In this document: one piece after another, positions 10,654 to 20,897 of the stretch
Layout: every line of letters starts with the position of its first letter
Numbering within the stretch: position 1 is the first letter of the stretch
Position numbers and translations under genes: made by a program
Notes under the pieces: generated by a model
Told to the model about the DNA's origin: nothing
Seen by the model: only the letters and a program-made list of their open reading frames with translations
Database searches by the model: none
NCBI GenBank assembly: GCA_008931825.1
Contig: QXVZ01030907.1
Location: 1 to 27,599 of the forward strand
Direction: 5' to 3'
Origin: Phallusia fumigata
Taxonomy: Eukaryota > Chordata > Ascidiacea > Phlebobranchia > Ascidiidae
DNA length: 27,599 bases

Positions 10654-13436
10654 TCATCGTTATGTAAAATGATTTGTAGTCGATCGTATCTTTCAAGTAG
10701 TTATATTCCACGCCAACAACATACACACGCCAAGCACATAAAAACAGTACATCCGGCACAAAATTTGTATTTTAAGAGGTATGTGATGAATTCTTATGAA
10801 GGTGATGCTAGTGAGCTTTTCAAGATGGTGTCACGCAGCTAAGTGGGTTGAAATGTAATTAGTATGTACCGATATAAGGTGCTAATAATCCAGATGGAGG
10901 TCTTTTAGCTCTTCAGAGAATTTTGCGAGATGAGAGAGGGGAATTCCTCTAACAGGAGATCAAGTTCATGTTACGGTCAAGTTCATGTTACTACCTGTTG
11001 TGAAACAGTGGTTGCTAAAAACGTGTATTGTTACGATATCCAAGTACGCCTGTTGCGTGTGCATGCGTTTACCGCATCGTTGTTGTCGCTGGAGGCGATA
11101 AAGTGTCATGTGGCTGTTACAGATCACTAGTGTTGGGAAGCCTCTACAGCCTTGGAGCGACTGCTTCATTTGACAAAGAATTCGCTTTGCGAAAAGCTTT
11201 GTACATGATGTAGTTTTCCAACCATTGCGGTGGGCTGCATAAAATGCATGGATTTAATATTTGTTTGTACTTTGTAGAAAAGTCATACGTGGCAATTACG
11301 AACGGTAACAAGTTGCCAACACATTCCACAACCAAGATTTATTTGAGAAATTGTTTTGAAAATCGACAAAATGTACGTACTTAGAAATTTCTTGTGAAAA
11401 AACCCGATGGTGAAAAAGGTTGTAAGTGCACAAAGTGACTTCGCGAACATTTCCTGACAAAAAAATAAAGCAGTTTATTGTTGTTGTACGATTTGTTGTC
11501 AAAGTAAACATATCTCCAATGACGGTAAACATTATCTCCAATGACGGTACATTTCAAACTAAATCAGATGACCCTTTTTTATTAGTTTAAGAGTTGGATC
11601 GGAAATTTCGCATAGATGTCCAGGCGGAGAACAAATACTTCATCTACCTAACAGAGCGCCAGGCAACAGATACTTACCGCAGCGTGCGTATAGGTGAAAA
11701 ATTGCATCAATACATTCCGAGGAATCACACACAGCGCAATACCTCATCTCTGTCGTGCTCACCACCGCCACCCTGTGGAACGTTTTCGTCTTCTGGTGAA
11801 GGATTCCTCGTCGCGCGGACAGAAATGACATCTATGGCATCGGCTTGCACAAGAATAAATCTCCTTCGGTAAACGTCGTAGTGATACGACTCCATTCTAT
11901 AATAGATACTTTTAAGTAAATTGCCTAATTTAAGATTGGTACATCTTGGTGTGTCTGCAACTACTTGCAAAAAAATTCTATACTTTAACAGCCAATGAAA
12001 ATATCTGAGCTGAATCATGGGTGATTTCCCAATTAACGAGTTCGGCCTTTATANTCATCGTTATGTAAAATGATTTGTAGTCGATAGTATCTTCCAAGTA
12101 GTTATATTCCACGCCAACAACATACACACGTCAAGCACATAAAAACAGTACATCCGGCACAAAATTTGTATTTTAAGAGGTATGTGATGAAATCTTATCA
12201 AGGTGATGCTAGTGAGCTTTTCAAGATGGTGTCAGGCAGCTAAGTGGGTTGAAATGTAATTAGTATGTACCGATATAAGGTGCTAATAGTCCAGATTGAA
12301 TTCTTTAGCTCTTCAGAGCATTTTGCGAGATGGTAGAGGGGAATTCCTCTAACAGGAGATCAAGTTCGTGTTACGGTCCAGTTCATGTTACTACCTGTTG
12401 TGAAACAGTGGTTGCTAAAAACGTGTATTGTTACGATATCCAAGTACGCCTGTTGCGTGTGCATGCGTTTACCGCATCGTTGTTGTCGCTGGAGGCGATA
12501 AAGTGTCATGTGGCTGTTACAGATCACTAGTGTTGGGAAGCCTCTACAGCCTTGGAGCGACTGCTTCATTTGACAAAGAATCCGCTTTGCGAAAAGCTTC
12601 GTACATGATGTAGTTTTCCAACCATTGCGGTGGGCTGCATAAAATGCATGGATTTAATATTTGTTAGTACTTTGTAGAAAAGGCATACGTGGTAATTGCG
12701 AACGGTAACAAGTAGCCAACACATTCCACAACCAAGATTTATTTGGGGAATTGTTTTGAAAATCGACAAAATTGTACGTACTTGGAAATTTCTTGTGAAA
12801 AAACGCGACGGTGAAAAAGGTTGTAATTGCACAAAGTGACTTCGCGAACATTTCCTGAGAAAAAAATAAAGCAAGTTATTGTTGTTGTACGATTTGTTGT
12901 CAAAGAAAACATTTATCTCCAATGACGGTACATTTCAAACTAAATCAGATGACCCTTTTTAATTAGTTTAAAAGTTGGAGCGGAAATTTTGCATGGGTGT
13001 CTAGGCGTAGAACAAATACTTCATCTACCTAACCGAGCGCCAGGCAGCACATACTTACCGCGGCGTGCGTGTAGGTGAAAAATTGTGTCAATACATTCCG
13101 AGGAATCACACACAGCGCAATAACTCACCTCTGTCGTGCTCACCACCGCCACCCTGTGGAACGTTTTCGTCTTCTGGTAAAGGGTTCCTCGTCGCGCGGA
13201 CAGAAATGACATCTATGGTATCGGCTTGCACAAGCATGAATCTCCTTCGGTAAGCGTCGTAGTGATACGACTCCATTCTATAATAGATACTTTTAAGTAA
13301 ATTGTCTAATTTAAGATTGGTGCATTCTTTGGTGTGTCTGCAACTACTTGCAAAAAAATTCTATACTTTAACAGCCAATGAAAATATCTGAGCTGAATCA
13401 AGGGTGATTTCCCAATTACCGAGTTCGGCCTTTATA
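10654..13436. repeat. 1.4 kb direct duplication across the n at 12054
   Basis: Bases 10654-12053 and 12055-13436 are the same segment in direct orientation, differing by scattered substitutions and small indels. The borders of both copies coincide with the n. It contains no confident gene. A CpG-richer stretch (about 11640-11880 and 13020-13260) is open in several frames, but differences between copies are mostly non-silent in each frame, so I do not call a coding exon there. A more diverged relative lies at about 18.7-19.7 kb. The near-identical pair is best read as unmerged alleles of a repeat-bearing locus. Confidence 0.88.
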
Positions 13437-13526
13437 ATTTCGTGCGAAGAGTATAAACCAAAACGAGTTGCATGATCAAAGGCGCTTTAAATTTTTTGTT
13501 AAAGTTGCAAAAGTCTAACCACTAGG

Positions 13527-13874
13527 CAGGGGATCGGCAACTTACGGTTCGCGGACTAAATCAAGCAAAGTCATCCGGCTCGCAGCCTCTTTTACAAATT
13601 GCCTGAATATGAGGAGTTACTGTACTTTATGGGTAGGGACATTAATTCACCACGCCGGAGCTATTTAGTGTTTTCGTTATGCCGATTAATTTCCTTAAGA
13701 TTTGTCTACAGGCAAATAAGAAGATAATTTGGCTAAAAATTCCCAAATTTGCGCGTTTTTCAACATCAAAAAAAGCAAAGGGAACGGAAATATACGTGGA
13801 ACATTAGTACGGACCGCTTGTACCTTGCTAATTTTAAATTTGGCACGCGGCTTGGGGAAGGTTGCCGACTTCTG
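13527..13874. mobile_element. hAT-like non-autonomous DNA transposon
   Basis: The element starts CAGGGGATCGGCAAC and its other end, read on the minus strand, starts CAGAAGTCGGCAAC, giving imperfect terminal inverted repeats of about 14-16 bp with an identical TCGGCAAC core. It is flanked by cactagg (13520-13526) and cacttgg (13875-13881), a 6-of-7 target duplication. If the first C of CAG is shared, this becomes cactaggc/cacttggc, 7 of 8. CAG ends and 8-bp duplications are typical of the hAT superfamily. At 348 bp with no transposase frame, it would be a MITE moved in trans. Confidence 0.62.
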
Positions 13875-13993
13875 CACTTGGCGACGTTTTTTGTTTTACT
13901 ATAGGTACCAGACAAACAAAGAAATAAACTTTGAATCGGCTCTGCCTGACTTGTAACACGATGAGCAGACCATAAAACAATATGGTTGTGGAT

Positions 13994-14102
13994 AAATTTA
14001 CATGAAAATTAAAATTCACTCGACCATAATACACACGTTACTATTTTCTGGGTTAAATGCGCGGTTGAATCTTTTTTCTTGTGACACCACAAAATTCTAC
14101 AA
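13994..14102 (-). pseudogene. Decayed copy of the last GGCX exon region
   Basis: About 105 bases align to the GGCX terminal exon and its 3' flank (3485-3575), roughly 75% identical by eye, including gcgcggttgaat for gctcggctgaat and tgtgacaccacaaa for cgcgaccccacaaa. The reading frame is disrupted by small indels and the splice acceptor is altered, so it is not functional. No copy of exon 16 is visible beside it. Either the GGCX 3' end was duplicated and decayed, or the terminal exon of GGCX was itself recruited from a repeat. Confidence 0.6.
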
Positions 14103-15590
14103 AGCGCGATGGTACGCGTAACTACTATTGTTTTGCTTCACGCGTAACCTATACGTCACAGTTGTAGTCATGTAGCTATATATATATGTATAGACAGGGC
14201 GGAAAAGGGGGCGTGTCAATTGGTTCACATAAGATGGTTGTGGGTAAAACAATATGGGTTCCCATTAATTGATGTGAAGATTTGGATTCGAATACTTCCA
14301 ACATTCGGTTAATGACCGGCTCCATAGCGAAGCCAGCGATTTTATAGGTCCTAATCTTTGACGTCAGCACGACAGTCTTTGTAGCCGGTATAGAAAAACC
14401 CATGCTTGGCAAGGGCACATGGATTTATGGGACAAAGTTCATGAAACTTGGCATACGTGGTTAGCCGATATATTTCCCGAAATGTGTCAAGTTCCCAGTA
14501 ATTGATAGAAATGATAGATACTTAAAATTGAGTTCGAATACTTAAAATTCAATATTCTGCTTCAAACATCGCCATTAATAATGTTTCGTCCCTTTGAGGA
14601 TGATCCATTGCGCCATGGGTGTAGTGGCAATTTCATAGGTACCGGAGCTTTGCTACAGCTCTCTGCATACGCCTACTACTCTTTCCCATTCCGCGTTACC
14701 AATGATGCAATTAAAAAATTGCGAAAGAAATGTCTACAACAGATTTGCCGCGTCCGCCCAGGCGAAGTATGCAGTTAACCTTGCAAACATTGTTTCCGCA
14801 TTGGCTGTAACTACCGGTTAGCCCACCACAAGCGAGGTGTGCTTTTATATCCCGTGATATGCCTGGTTTTGTTTAAACATATAGGTTTTGCGTTCTTTTT
14901 TATAAACATACTGCATTTATTTATGTTTCTTTCCTGGCGAAATATAAGTACTGTGTTGTCCTGGTGGGTTGCGTCCGCTTTCTACAACCCTACCATCAAT
15001 TTCAATATTGAACATAGAACGACGTTTCTTCGTAGCTGAAACTTCTAAAGCTCTCACAAAATATGCGTATAGCTGCGTTCCGTTTGGAGCTTTGCTCGCT
15101 GCGCTGAGGTTCTGGTCTGTTTGGCTGCATTAAAAGCGCTCGTGCTGCTTTTATACCCCCGTGATGTTTGCAGTCCCACTTCACAGGTCACGTGCGTCGT
15201 GGTACTACGCGAACAGCCCAGAGCGTAAGTAGAGATAATGAGTCACCGCGGGTAATATTACATGCTTTTCCATTTCAGATGTAGTTTATTTATCAACTAA
15301 TACTGTTTTTAAAACATTTACAACTAAAATCAGGGTTGCTTGATACGTTCTGACACACAACTCGCATTGCGTGCTCTGGCTCGTTTCTTTATTCTCTTTG
15401 CGAGGAGCGAGGCAGTCAAACCAGCCGGTTTGTGTGACACGTAATAACACGCGCAACACGTGTATTTTTCGCCTAATTACGTGTCCATAATATGACATTG
15501 TAAAATACAAACATCGTTTTGGGTAAAGACAAATATCACTGAGTCCCGAACACTTGCTGTGCTAGAACATTATTTTCTGTGTGCGTAAAA
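14103..15590. other. Intergenic DNA, no supported gene
   Basis: Mixed AT-rich sequence. A short internal repeat pairs about 14250-14300 with 14485-14545 (gttcccattaattgat-like and gattcgaatactt-like stretches). The 66-codon plus frame at 14581-14778 starts with ATG but shows no domain or usable splice pattern, so I do not call it. No RNA gene was seen. Confidence 0.4.
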
Positions 15591-15591
15591 G

Positions 15592-15704
15592 TTCGGTTTT
15601 AACCGAATCGTAACAAATTATTCGGCCGAAACCGAATCTTCGTCAAATTCGCTGATTCGGCCGAATAAATTCGGCAAACCGAAGCTTCGGTACATCACTA
15701 ATCG
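15592..15704. repeat. TTCGGCCGAA-rich palindromic repeat, DNA-transposon end-like
   Basis: Several inverted ttcgg/ccgaa units are packed into about 110 bases (ttcggttttaaccgaa, ttcggccgaaaccgaa, attcggccgaataa, ccgaagcttcgg). It can fold on itself over much of its length. On the minus strand it begins tagtgatgtaccgaa, which resembles ends of hAT-type elements seen in many animals. It lies about 230 bases downstream of the IAP stop codon. A second end was not found. Confidence 0.5.
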
Positions 15705-15930
15705 AAAGCATACAACCATAACAAGCAACATTATGTCATGAAGCATTTTTAAACTAAAATATTGCAGCAGGCGCAATAAAGCACATTTGAAATAACGGAC
15801 GTACCTATTTAACAGAATAAAAACATGAAAATATGTGTGAATTGAAATATAAAGCCTATTAGGCGTAAAGAAGAAACGTACATACAAATGTTGAAGTGAA
15901 AGTAATTAAAAACGTCAGCTGAAACACAAA

Positions 15931-16921
15931 TTAGGCGGGAAAAGACTTGATTGTTTTTGTGATGAAGGATTTGCAAATAGGACAAAACTTGATGTTTTTA
16001 ATACAGTTTTCACAACACGCCATATGTGCACAGGGAAGCAAAACTACTACTGCTTTCGAGGTCCGGCAAACTTTACACGAAGACGATTCCTTTAATTGAA
16101 ACAGAAGATCCTTGTCAGAGGCTGATTTTAAATTCTTTTTCGGTTCAGGTTTCCGGTCTCTGCATAAAACGTCGCATTTCCGAAAAATGAAGGCCTGCTT
16201 TGTATAAACGTACCTAGGTTCCGGTTTGTTGGAGGTCAAAGGGTTGCGTTTCGGTTGTGGTCTATTTAAATCCGGAAACTTTGCGACAATGCTGTGAACA
16301 AACTCTGGACCTTTGCGTTGCAACACAAATTCACACCTGAAAAAGGTCGAGGTTATTTTCTGCTAGGGGCTACTTGCTTTATAGAACTTACGTTGGGTAC
16401 CATTTGGCGTGTTCAAACCACGGTTTATCGTCAATATGCCAATTCTTCAATCCACCGTTACAGTACCAACATTTCACACGATCTCTTTCCCCTGTAAAAG
16501 TTTTAAACCTAATAAATCGCATTTGTGAGGACTGGAGTTCAAATTACCAAGGTAAAATAATCCAGCCTCGGCCATTTGCTGTGGAGTTGCTCGAACTTTA
16601 TCCTTTGGCCAGTTTTGTGGATCTTTGTGGAAGCTTTGCTCTCGGTCTTTTGCATCCCGCATCGCCGGATTTCGAGGTTCCAAACACGGAAAGAGGACCT
16701 CGAAACCGCGGGAGCTGTTTCCAGCTGAGACAAAAATAACAACCGAAAACGGTTTCCACAAAATTGCGCCAACATCACAAGCGGTGTGTCGTAAATAAAC
16801 CTCGCGCAGGGGCGGGTTCATTCCCAGTTTCTTGGGTTCCTGGCAGTAGCTGTTGGCTCTCAGGCTGTTTTACACCAGACTGTGTGGGAAGCATAGTTTG
16901 CTGATGAAAGGCGGTGGGGAG
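15931..16921 (-). CDS. Inhibitor-of-apoptosis protein, one BIR domain plus RING (livin/BIRC7-like)
   Basis: Probable cytosolic RING E3 ubiquitin ligase that binds caspases or IAP antagonists through its BIR. Exons: 16801-16921 (tentative; ATG at 16892-16894), 16548-16724, 16392-16491, 15931-16336, with GT-AG borders and matching phases, about 258 aa from that ATG. The BIR runs over the middle two exons into the last: [39 protein letters not shown], then H and C, spaced CX2CX16HX6C with all zinc ligands present. The RING is CX2CX11CX1HX3CX2CX6CX2C and ends in TKTIKSF close to the stop, as in IAPs. The linker is Lys/Pro-rich. Livin is about 298 aa, so the size fits a single-BIR IAP. The first exon encodes a Gln/Pro/Thr-rich stretch and the true 5' end is unproven. 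An interspersed repeat begins about 15 bases upstream of it. Confidence 0.93.
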
Positions 16922-16935
16922 CTTTAAAAAAGTCA

Positions 16936-17190
16936 CATGATTTGTTCAGACCTGCGTTGTATGTAGGTAATGAGAATGAAATAGCGTTTCGGGTGAACAA
17001 TGCCACGGTACGTTTTTTACAAATTTTCCATTTGGTAATCGTCAAAATTTTATAGGCTACAGCCTAAACATTCCAGTGGTTAATTTGTGAGGTATGTTAC
17101 GCTGTACTCAGTTACGAGGCAAAATGAGGCAGATTTTACAAGTAAATTTTGAACAGATGAAACCATTGAAACGGCGAAACTGACAAAAAG
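16936..17190. repeat. Third, diverged copy of the GGCX downstream block
   Basis: About 250 bases match 372-895 in order: tcacatgatttgttcagacc, the gcgtttcgggtgaacaatgcc stretch, then caaaatgaggcagattttac. A 20-odd base stretch near ttagctgtttaac is missing, with a few substitutions. The other copies lie beside GGCX 3' ends; here it lies next to the IAP first exon with no n nearby. So this block is a true interspersed repeat, not only an assembly duplicate. Confidence 0.85.
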
Positions 17191-18690
17191 GTTCAGAACC
17201 ATTGTACAGAGAATTTTGCGCACGGAACAGAGGATTTTTGCACTTTATGAAGCAACAGAATCGCCTCTTCGTGTTTTGACCCCCACTCGATTTCCTTTGG
17301 CTTTTGGCTGACACCTGATTTAAAATTGTGCCCGTATGTCGTTGTTATAGCAATCAACATCGCTGTCCTTTTAATAACGTACGCATTTTCCTACACAACA
17401 TTTTTCTGTCAAGTTTAACACCTGTGCAACATGTGTCTTTTAGCACGGTCACTCTTTAACCACCAACCAGATTTTTGCACTGTGGCAAATTGGAACCATT
17501 TTCTTTTTTGGGGTTTTCCGTTGATGTTTTTTATTGTATTTTACACACGTGTATTTTACGTGTATTGTATTATCGAAACCACAATACAAGTTATATTTCC
17601 ATGCTAGTTGTGTTTAACACGCGACACTCCTCACGCCTCAGCAGCAAGAACCAGAAGATTGGTTCGCAAAGCTCAGGTTTGGGTAAATCGCGCGTGCGGC
17701 AGGAAGTCACGTGACTACTGACGTAGCATATAGAAACCTGCATCACTGTTGTTTTTGTTTGAAAAGTGCATCATTTTGGCCCACTCTGTAAATGATTGTG
17801 GATGTCTTTGGGTGATTGAAATTAATATGACACTGGCTTATTTGCAGAGTAAAATCTTAAAAAAGAAACAGAAATCTAAATGCACGCCTAATAAAATAGA
17901 TCATATCAGTGCACTTAATCCGTTGGATGTACTGTTTGTTTGTTTTGTGTTTTATTTATTTTTTGAATCCATGGCTGTGCAACTAACCACGGTGTTATCG
18001 TGTTGTGCCAACAAATTTTACGAATGCTAGTCGTTATGCACATTGTATTATTTATCTTGTTGGTTCAACTGTTGTTTGCCACTAAAATGTGTAATTTTTG
18101 CATAAGTTTTGCCTAATTTTGTGTGGGACAAATTCTTAAGTTGCAATATATAAGAGTTCGAACTATTAAGTTGTATACATAAGAGATAAGTACACAATGA
18201 CGATGAAGTATGAGATGAATTTGCTAACATCTTGTATCTCAAACTTGACCACTGCGATTTTGCCAACATATCGACTACAGTATTGGTTTTTAACAGCACT
18301 TTTGGTAAACATATTAATTAGTCGTTCAAGTATTAGTTTAAGTTGGGGTGCATAGCGCAAAACATGCTCAATGCTATTGTGGTCCTGCAGCTAGCACCAA
18401 GCGATATGAAGCTTTATCAAGTGACACAAACTTGCTCCGAGTGATTAGAACGTGAATGTAACAAGCGACCAAGTGAATCAACGATTCATGCTTTATCATG
18501 GCGAGATTTTGAAATCTAAGCACATACAATTTTCACAAAAATCATAAGTGACATTTTTAAACAGCCTGCGCCCCACATTTTTTAACTCCACTTGTAAACG
18601 CAACCGATAGTTCATGAACCATATTACTAGAGCACAATCTTTTCGAACAAATTCTGTCTTTTTCAAAATTAAGTTTTAAACGCGCCTAAA
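17191..18690. other. Intergenic DNA with repeat fragments
   Basis: No gene supported. A minus-strand open stretch at about 17190-17312 has a possible acceptor (aaatcag) but no recognisable domain. The segment 17875-17960 is related to 20130-20220 (gcctaataaaat and gatcat..gtgcac in both). Bases 18030-18260 resemble 10498-10620. Confidence 0.4.
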
Positions 18691-18699
18691 AACTGATGT

Positions 18700-19680
18700 C
18701 AGGCATATTTACATCCGTCACAAATTTGGAATTGAAACAATCTGTGGTGCTATCTTGTACAGGTGATACGAGTGAGGCTTCAAGATGCTGCCACTCGAGT
18801 AGGACAAAACGTATTTAATACGTCATACTGTGTTATGCTGTGCTAATAATCCTCATCGCTGCCTTAAATTCCTCGAAACTCCGGAATTCCACACCACGCC
18901 TACATTTTGTTTGTTACATCGTTGGTTTATTAAGATTTTATCATAAGTTTTAGAAGGAAATAATTATAGTCTTGGATCGACTTCTGTGTTGGAAATCAAA
19001 TCTGCTTTGCGAATGGCTTCGTACATGATGTAGTTTTCCAGCCATTGTGGTGGGCTGTGAAAAAAAGTGGATTTAAGATTTGTTTGTACTTTGTAGACAC
19101 GACATACGGAGTAATTGCTTGTAACGCGCTATTAGCAATTTTTTTTAAAATACAACAGTTTGACCTCCTGTGTAGGTAGTTTTGCAAGAGCAATAAACGA
19201 AATCCCGCAATGGAAAGTGCATAAGCCCAGCTTTAATCTGCTGATTAGTGCAGAAGAAATGTTTTTATTTATACAATCCGTTTAGGGTTTAAGAAACGAA
19301 TTCGCTTCGAAGGGCTTGTGGTGGGATTCGAACCCACGATAGAAGCCTATCTGAAACTGGCGCTCTGGTAAACGGGCTGCACAGGTTCGGTAGGACCAAT
19401 AACGCGACAGCTGTCCGAGACATTTTCATGAGAGTACACACTCCAAAACCAGAACTATTTTGTGAAATAGTTTTGCATAAAGACAAAATTGCCAAATTGT
19501 ACGTACTTGGAAGTTTCTTGAGAAAAAACCCGACGATGAAAAAGATTGAAGTTGCACAAAGTGACCTCGCGAATAATTCCTGACAAAAATACAGCAGTTA
19601 ATTGCTTTTGTAAAATCAGTTTTCCGTGTTCACCTTTATTTGCAAGGATAAGTATATACTTCAAACTAATTAAGATGACC
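18700..19680. repeat. Diverged relative of the 10.65-12.05 kb block
   Basis: Collinear blocks shared with 10790-11500: ggtgatac..gtgaggcttcaagatg at about 18760, tacatgatgtagttttcc at about 19020, then ttgtacgtacttggaa..ttcttg..aaaaaaccc and gcacaaagtgac at 19495-19570. Divergence is far higher than between the two copies at the n at 12054, and the tRNA-like segment is inserted between blocks. This marks an older dispersed or segmental repeat family. Confidence 0.7.
19316..19391 (-). repeat. tRNA-like segment, probable tRNA-derived SINE head or tRNA pseudogene
   Basis: The minus strand carries a perfect T arm (GTGGG TTCGAAT CCCAC), which is also an intact RNA polymerase III B box, a D-arm-like stretch (AGCCCGTTTACCAGAGCG), and a 3' acceptor strand CACAAGC. 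The expected 5' partner is decayed to ACCTGTG (5 of 7 pairs) and the anticodon stem no longer pairs. It sits inside a larger repeat block, which suits a SINE or pseudogene better than a working tRNA. Confidence 0.6.
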
Positions 19681-19969
19681 TTGTGGCCTTTCTTGTAATG
19701 TGTCTGGTGCACAAACAGCGTTTTACCGTTCTCTTGTGTGTAGGACACCGATAGTTTATGTTTACAAACAGGCACCTTGGTAATATTGTTGTCGGTATCA
19801 TTGCTCTGCAAAGGGTGTACACAGCAAGTTTCACCAGTATGTGTTCAATACATGTGACGTCGTTCAGTAGCACTAGAGCTTTAGAAAACGCTTCTTGGAA
19901 CATTTTTGCAATAGAAGACCACTCTAAAAAATAGTTGATAAATATTGCAGGTTCTGCGATTTGGTCTAA

Positions 19970-20150
19970 GTTCTAAATAAAGCCACTGTACCGCGTCGAG
20001 GTGCCAACTCACGCAGTGGGTCTCTCATATAAAGCAATGGAGAAACCCTCCGGTCTGTCCCAGAACCACACCTGGATGAGGAAGAGACATGGTCCATTTG
20101 TTGAGGAAAATCTCTGCAATTGGACGCCCAATAAAACTGATCATACCTGT
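19970..20150. repeat. GC-richer block, possible SINE-type repeat, unassigned
   Basis: About 170 bases richer in GC than their surroundings (ccgcgtcgaggtgccaactc ... ccctccggtctgtcccagaa). Its downstream flank (20128-20220) repeats 17875-17960. The 68-codon minus frame across it has no recognisable domain. The sharp composition step and shared flank suggest an inserted repeat. I cannot name the family. Confidence 0.35.
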
Positions 20151-20897
20151 GCACGTAGGCTAATTGTTCCATGAAATGTATTTTTGTTTTTTGTTTGTTT
20201 GTTCAGTTTTTTGTTAAGTTCCTTTATTCATCGTTATGTCCAACTGCAATTTTGTTGGTAGCTGCAAAACAGATAGCAGGTTAGTTTGGACAATAAAAAT
20301 GGCTTTCAACAGTCACCAGTGTTGAAAATGCGAAATCCCATCATAGAATGCTATTTAGTGCGTCGTTTCTAAAAAACAAAAACATGCGTTATTTGTGCAA
20401 GAAAAAACAACCCATTCTGCCCTTTTTCAAATCCACTTCATCCAAAAACCTGCAAAAGAAAAAATAGTTTAGTTTATCATTCATTTGAAAACAAGGCTTC
20501 AGTGTCCAACTACAGTTTTAAATTTCTTCCACCTAACTTGTTACTGACTGATAATATGGGTCTGACATTCCTGACGATGGCGGCCCCGAACTACACTGTC
20601 TACATGCAATCAGTAGTATACAAAGCAGCTCGCAGTTTGTCTAAGCTTGTCCTGTCGACGCAAGTTAAATAGAAAGTGTATAAACACACACCACACTACA
20701 ACTTTAATAATACCAGGTTAACAATAACTTAAAGGCTTCAGGAAGGTAGGATTTATCGCAACGGGCATGTAGAAAAGAGAACTTTATTTCACTACTTAAA
20801 GAAAAGTAGTATATTAAACTACTTTTTGGTTCTAACTTTTGGTTCTGAAACAAAATGTAATGGGGTTTAGGTAAATATAGTAAACCAAAAAAAAATA

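Noticed and set aside
11640..12018. Possible minus-strand coding exon in the 1.4 kb duplicated block (also 13021-13260)
   Set aside because: Differences between the two copies are mostly non-silent in every frame, one candidate donor is lost in one copy, and a small indel shifts the frame, so purifying selection is not evident.
14581..14778. Plus-strand 65-aa frame starting with ATG
   Set aside because: No recognised domain, no convincing splice sites, no duplicate showing conservation.
17108..17314. Upstream IAP exon in the minus-strand open stretch
   Set aside because: No BIR-type residues, partial overlap with the interspersed repeat, and no donor that fits the next exon.
19316..19391. 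Functional tRNA gene
   Set aside because: The acceptor stem is only 5 of 7 pairs and the anticodon stem does not pair.
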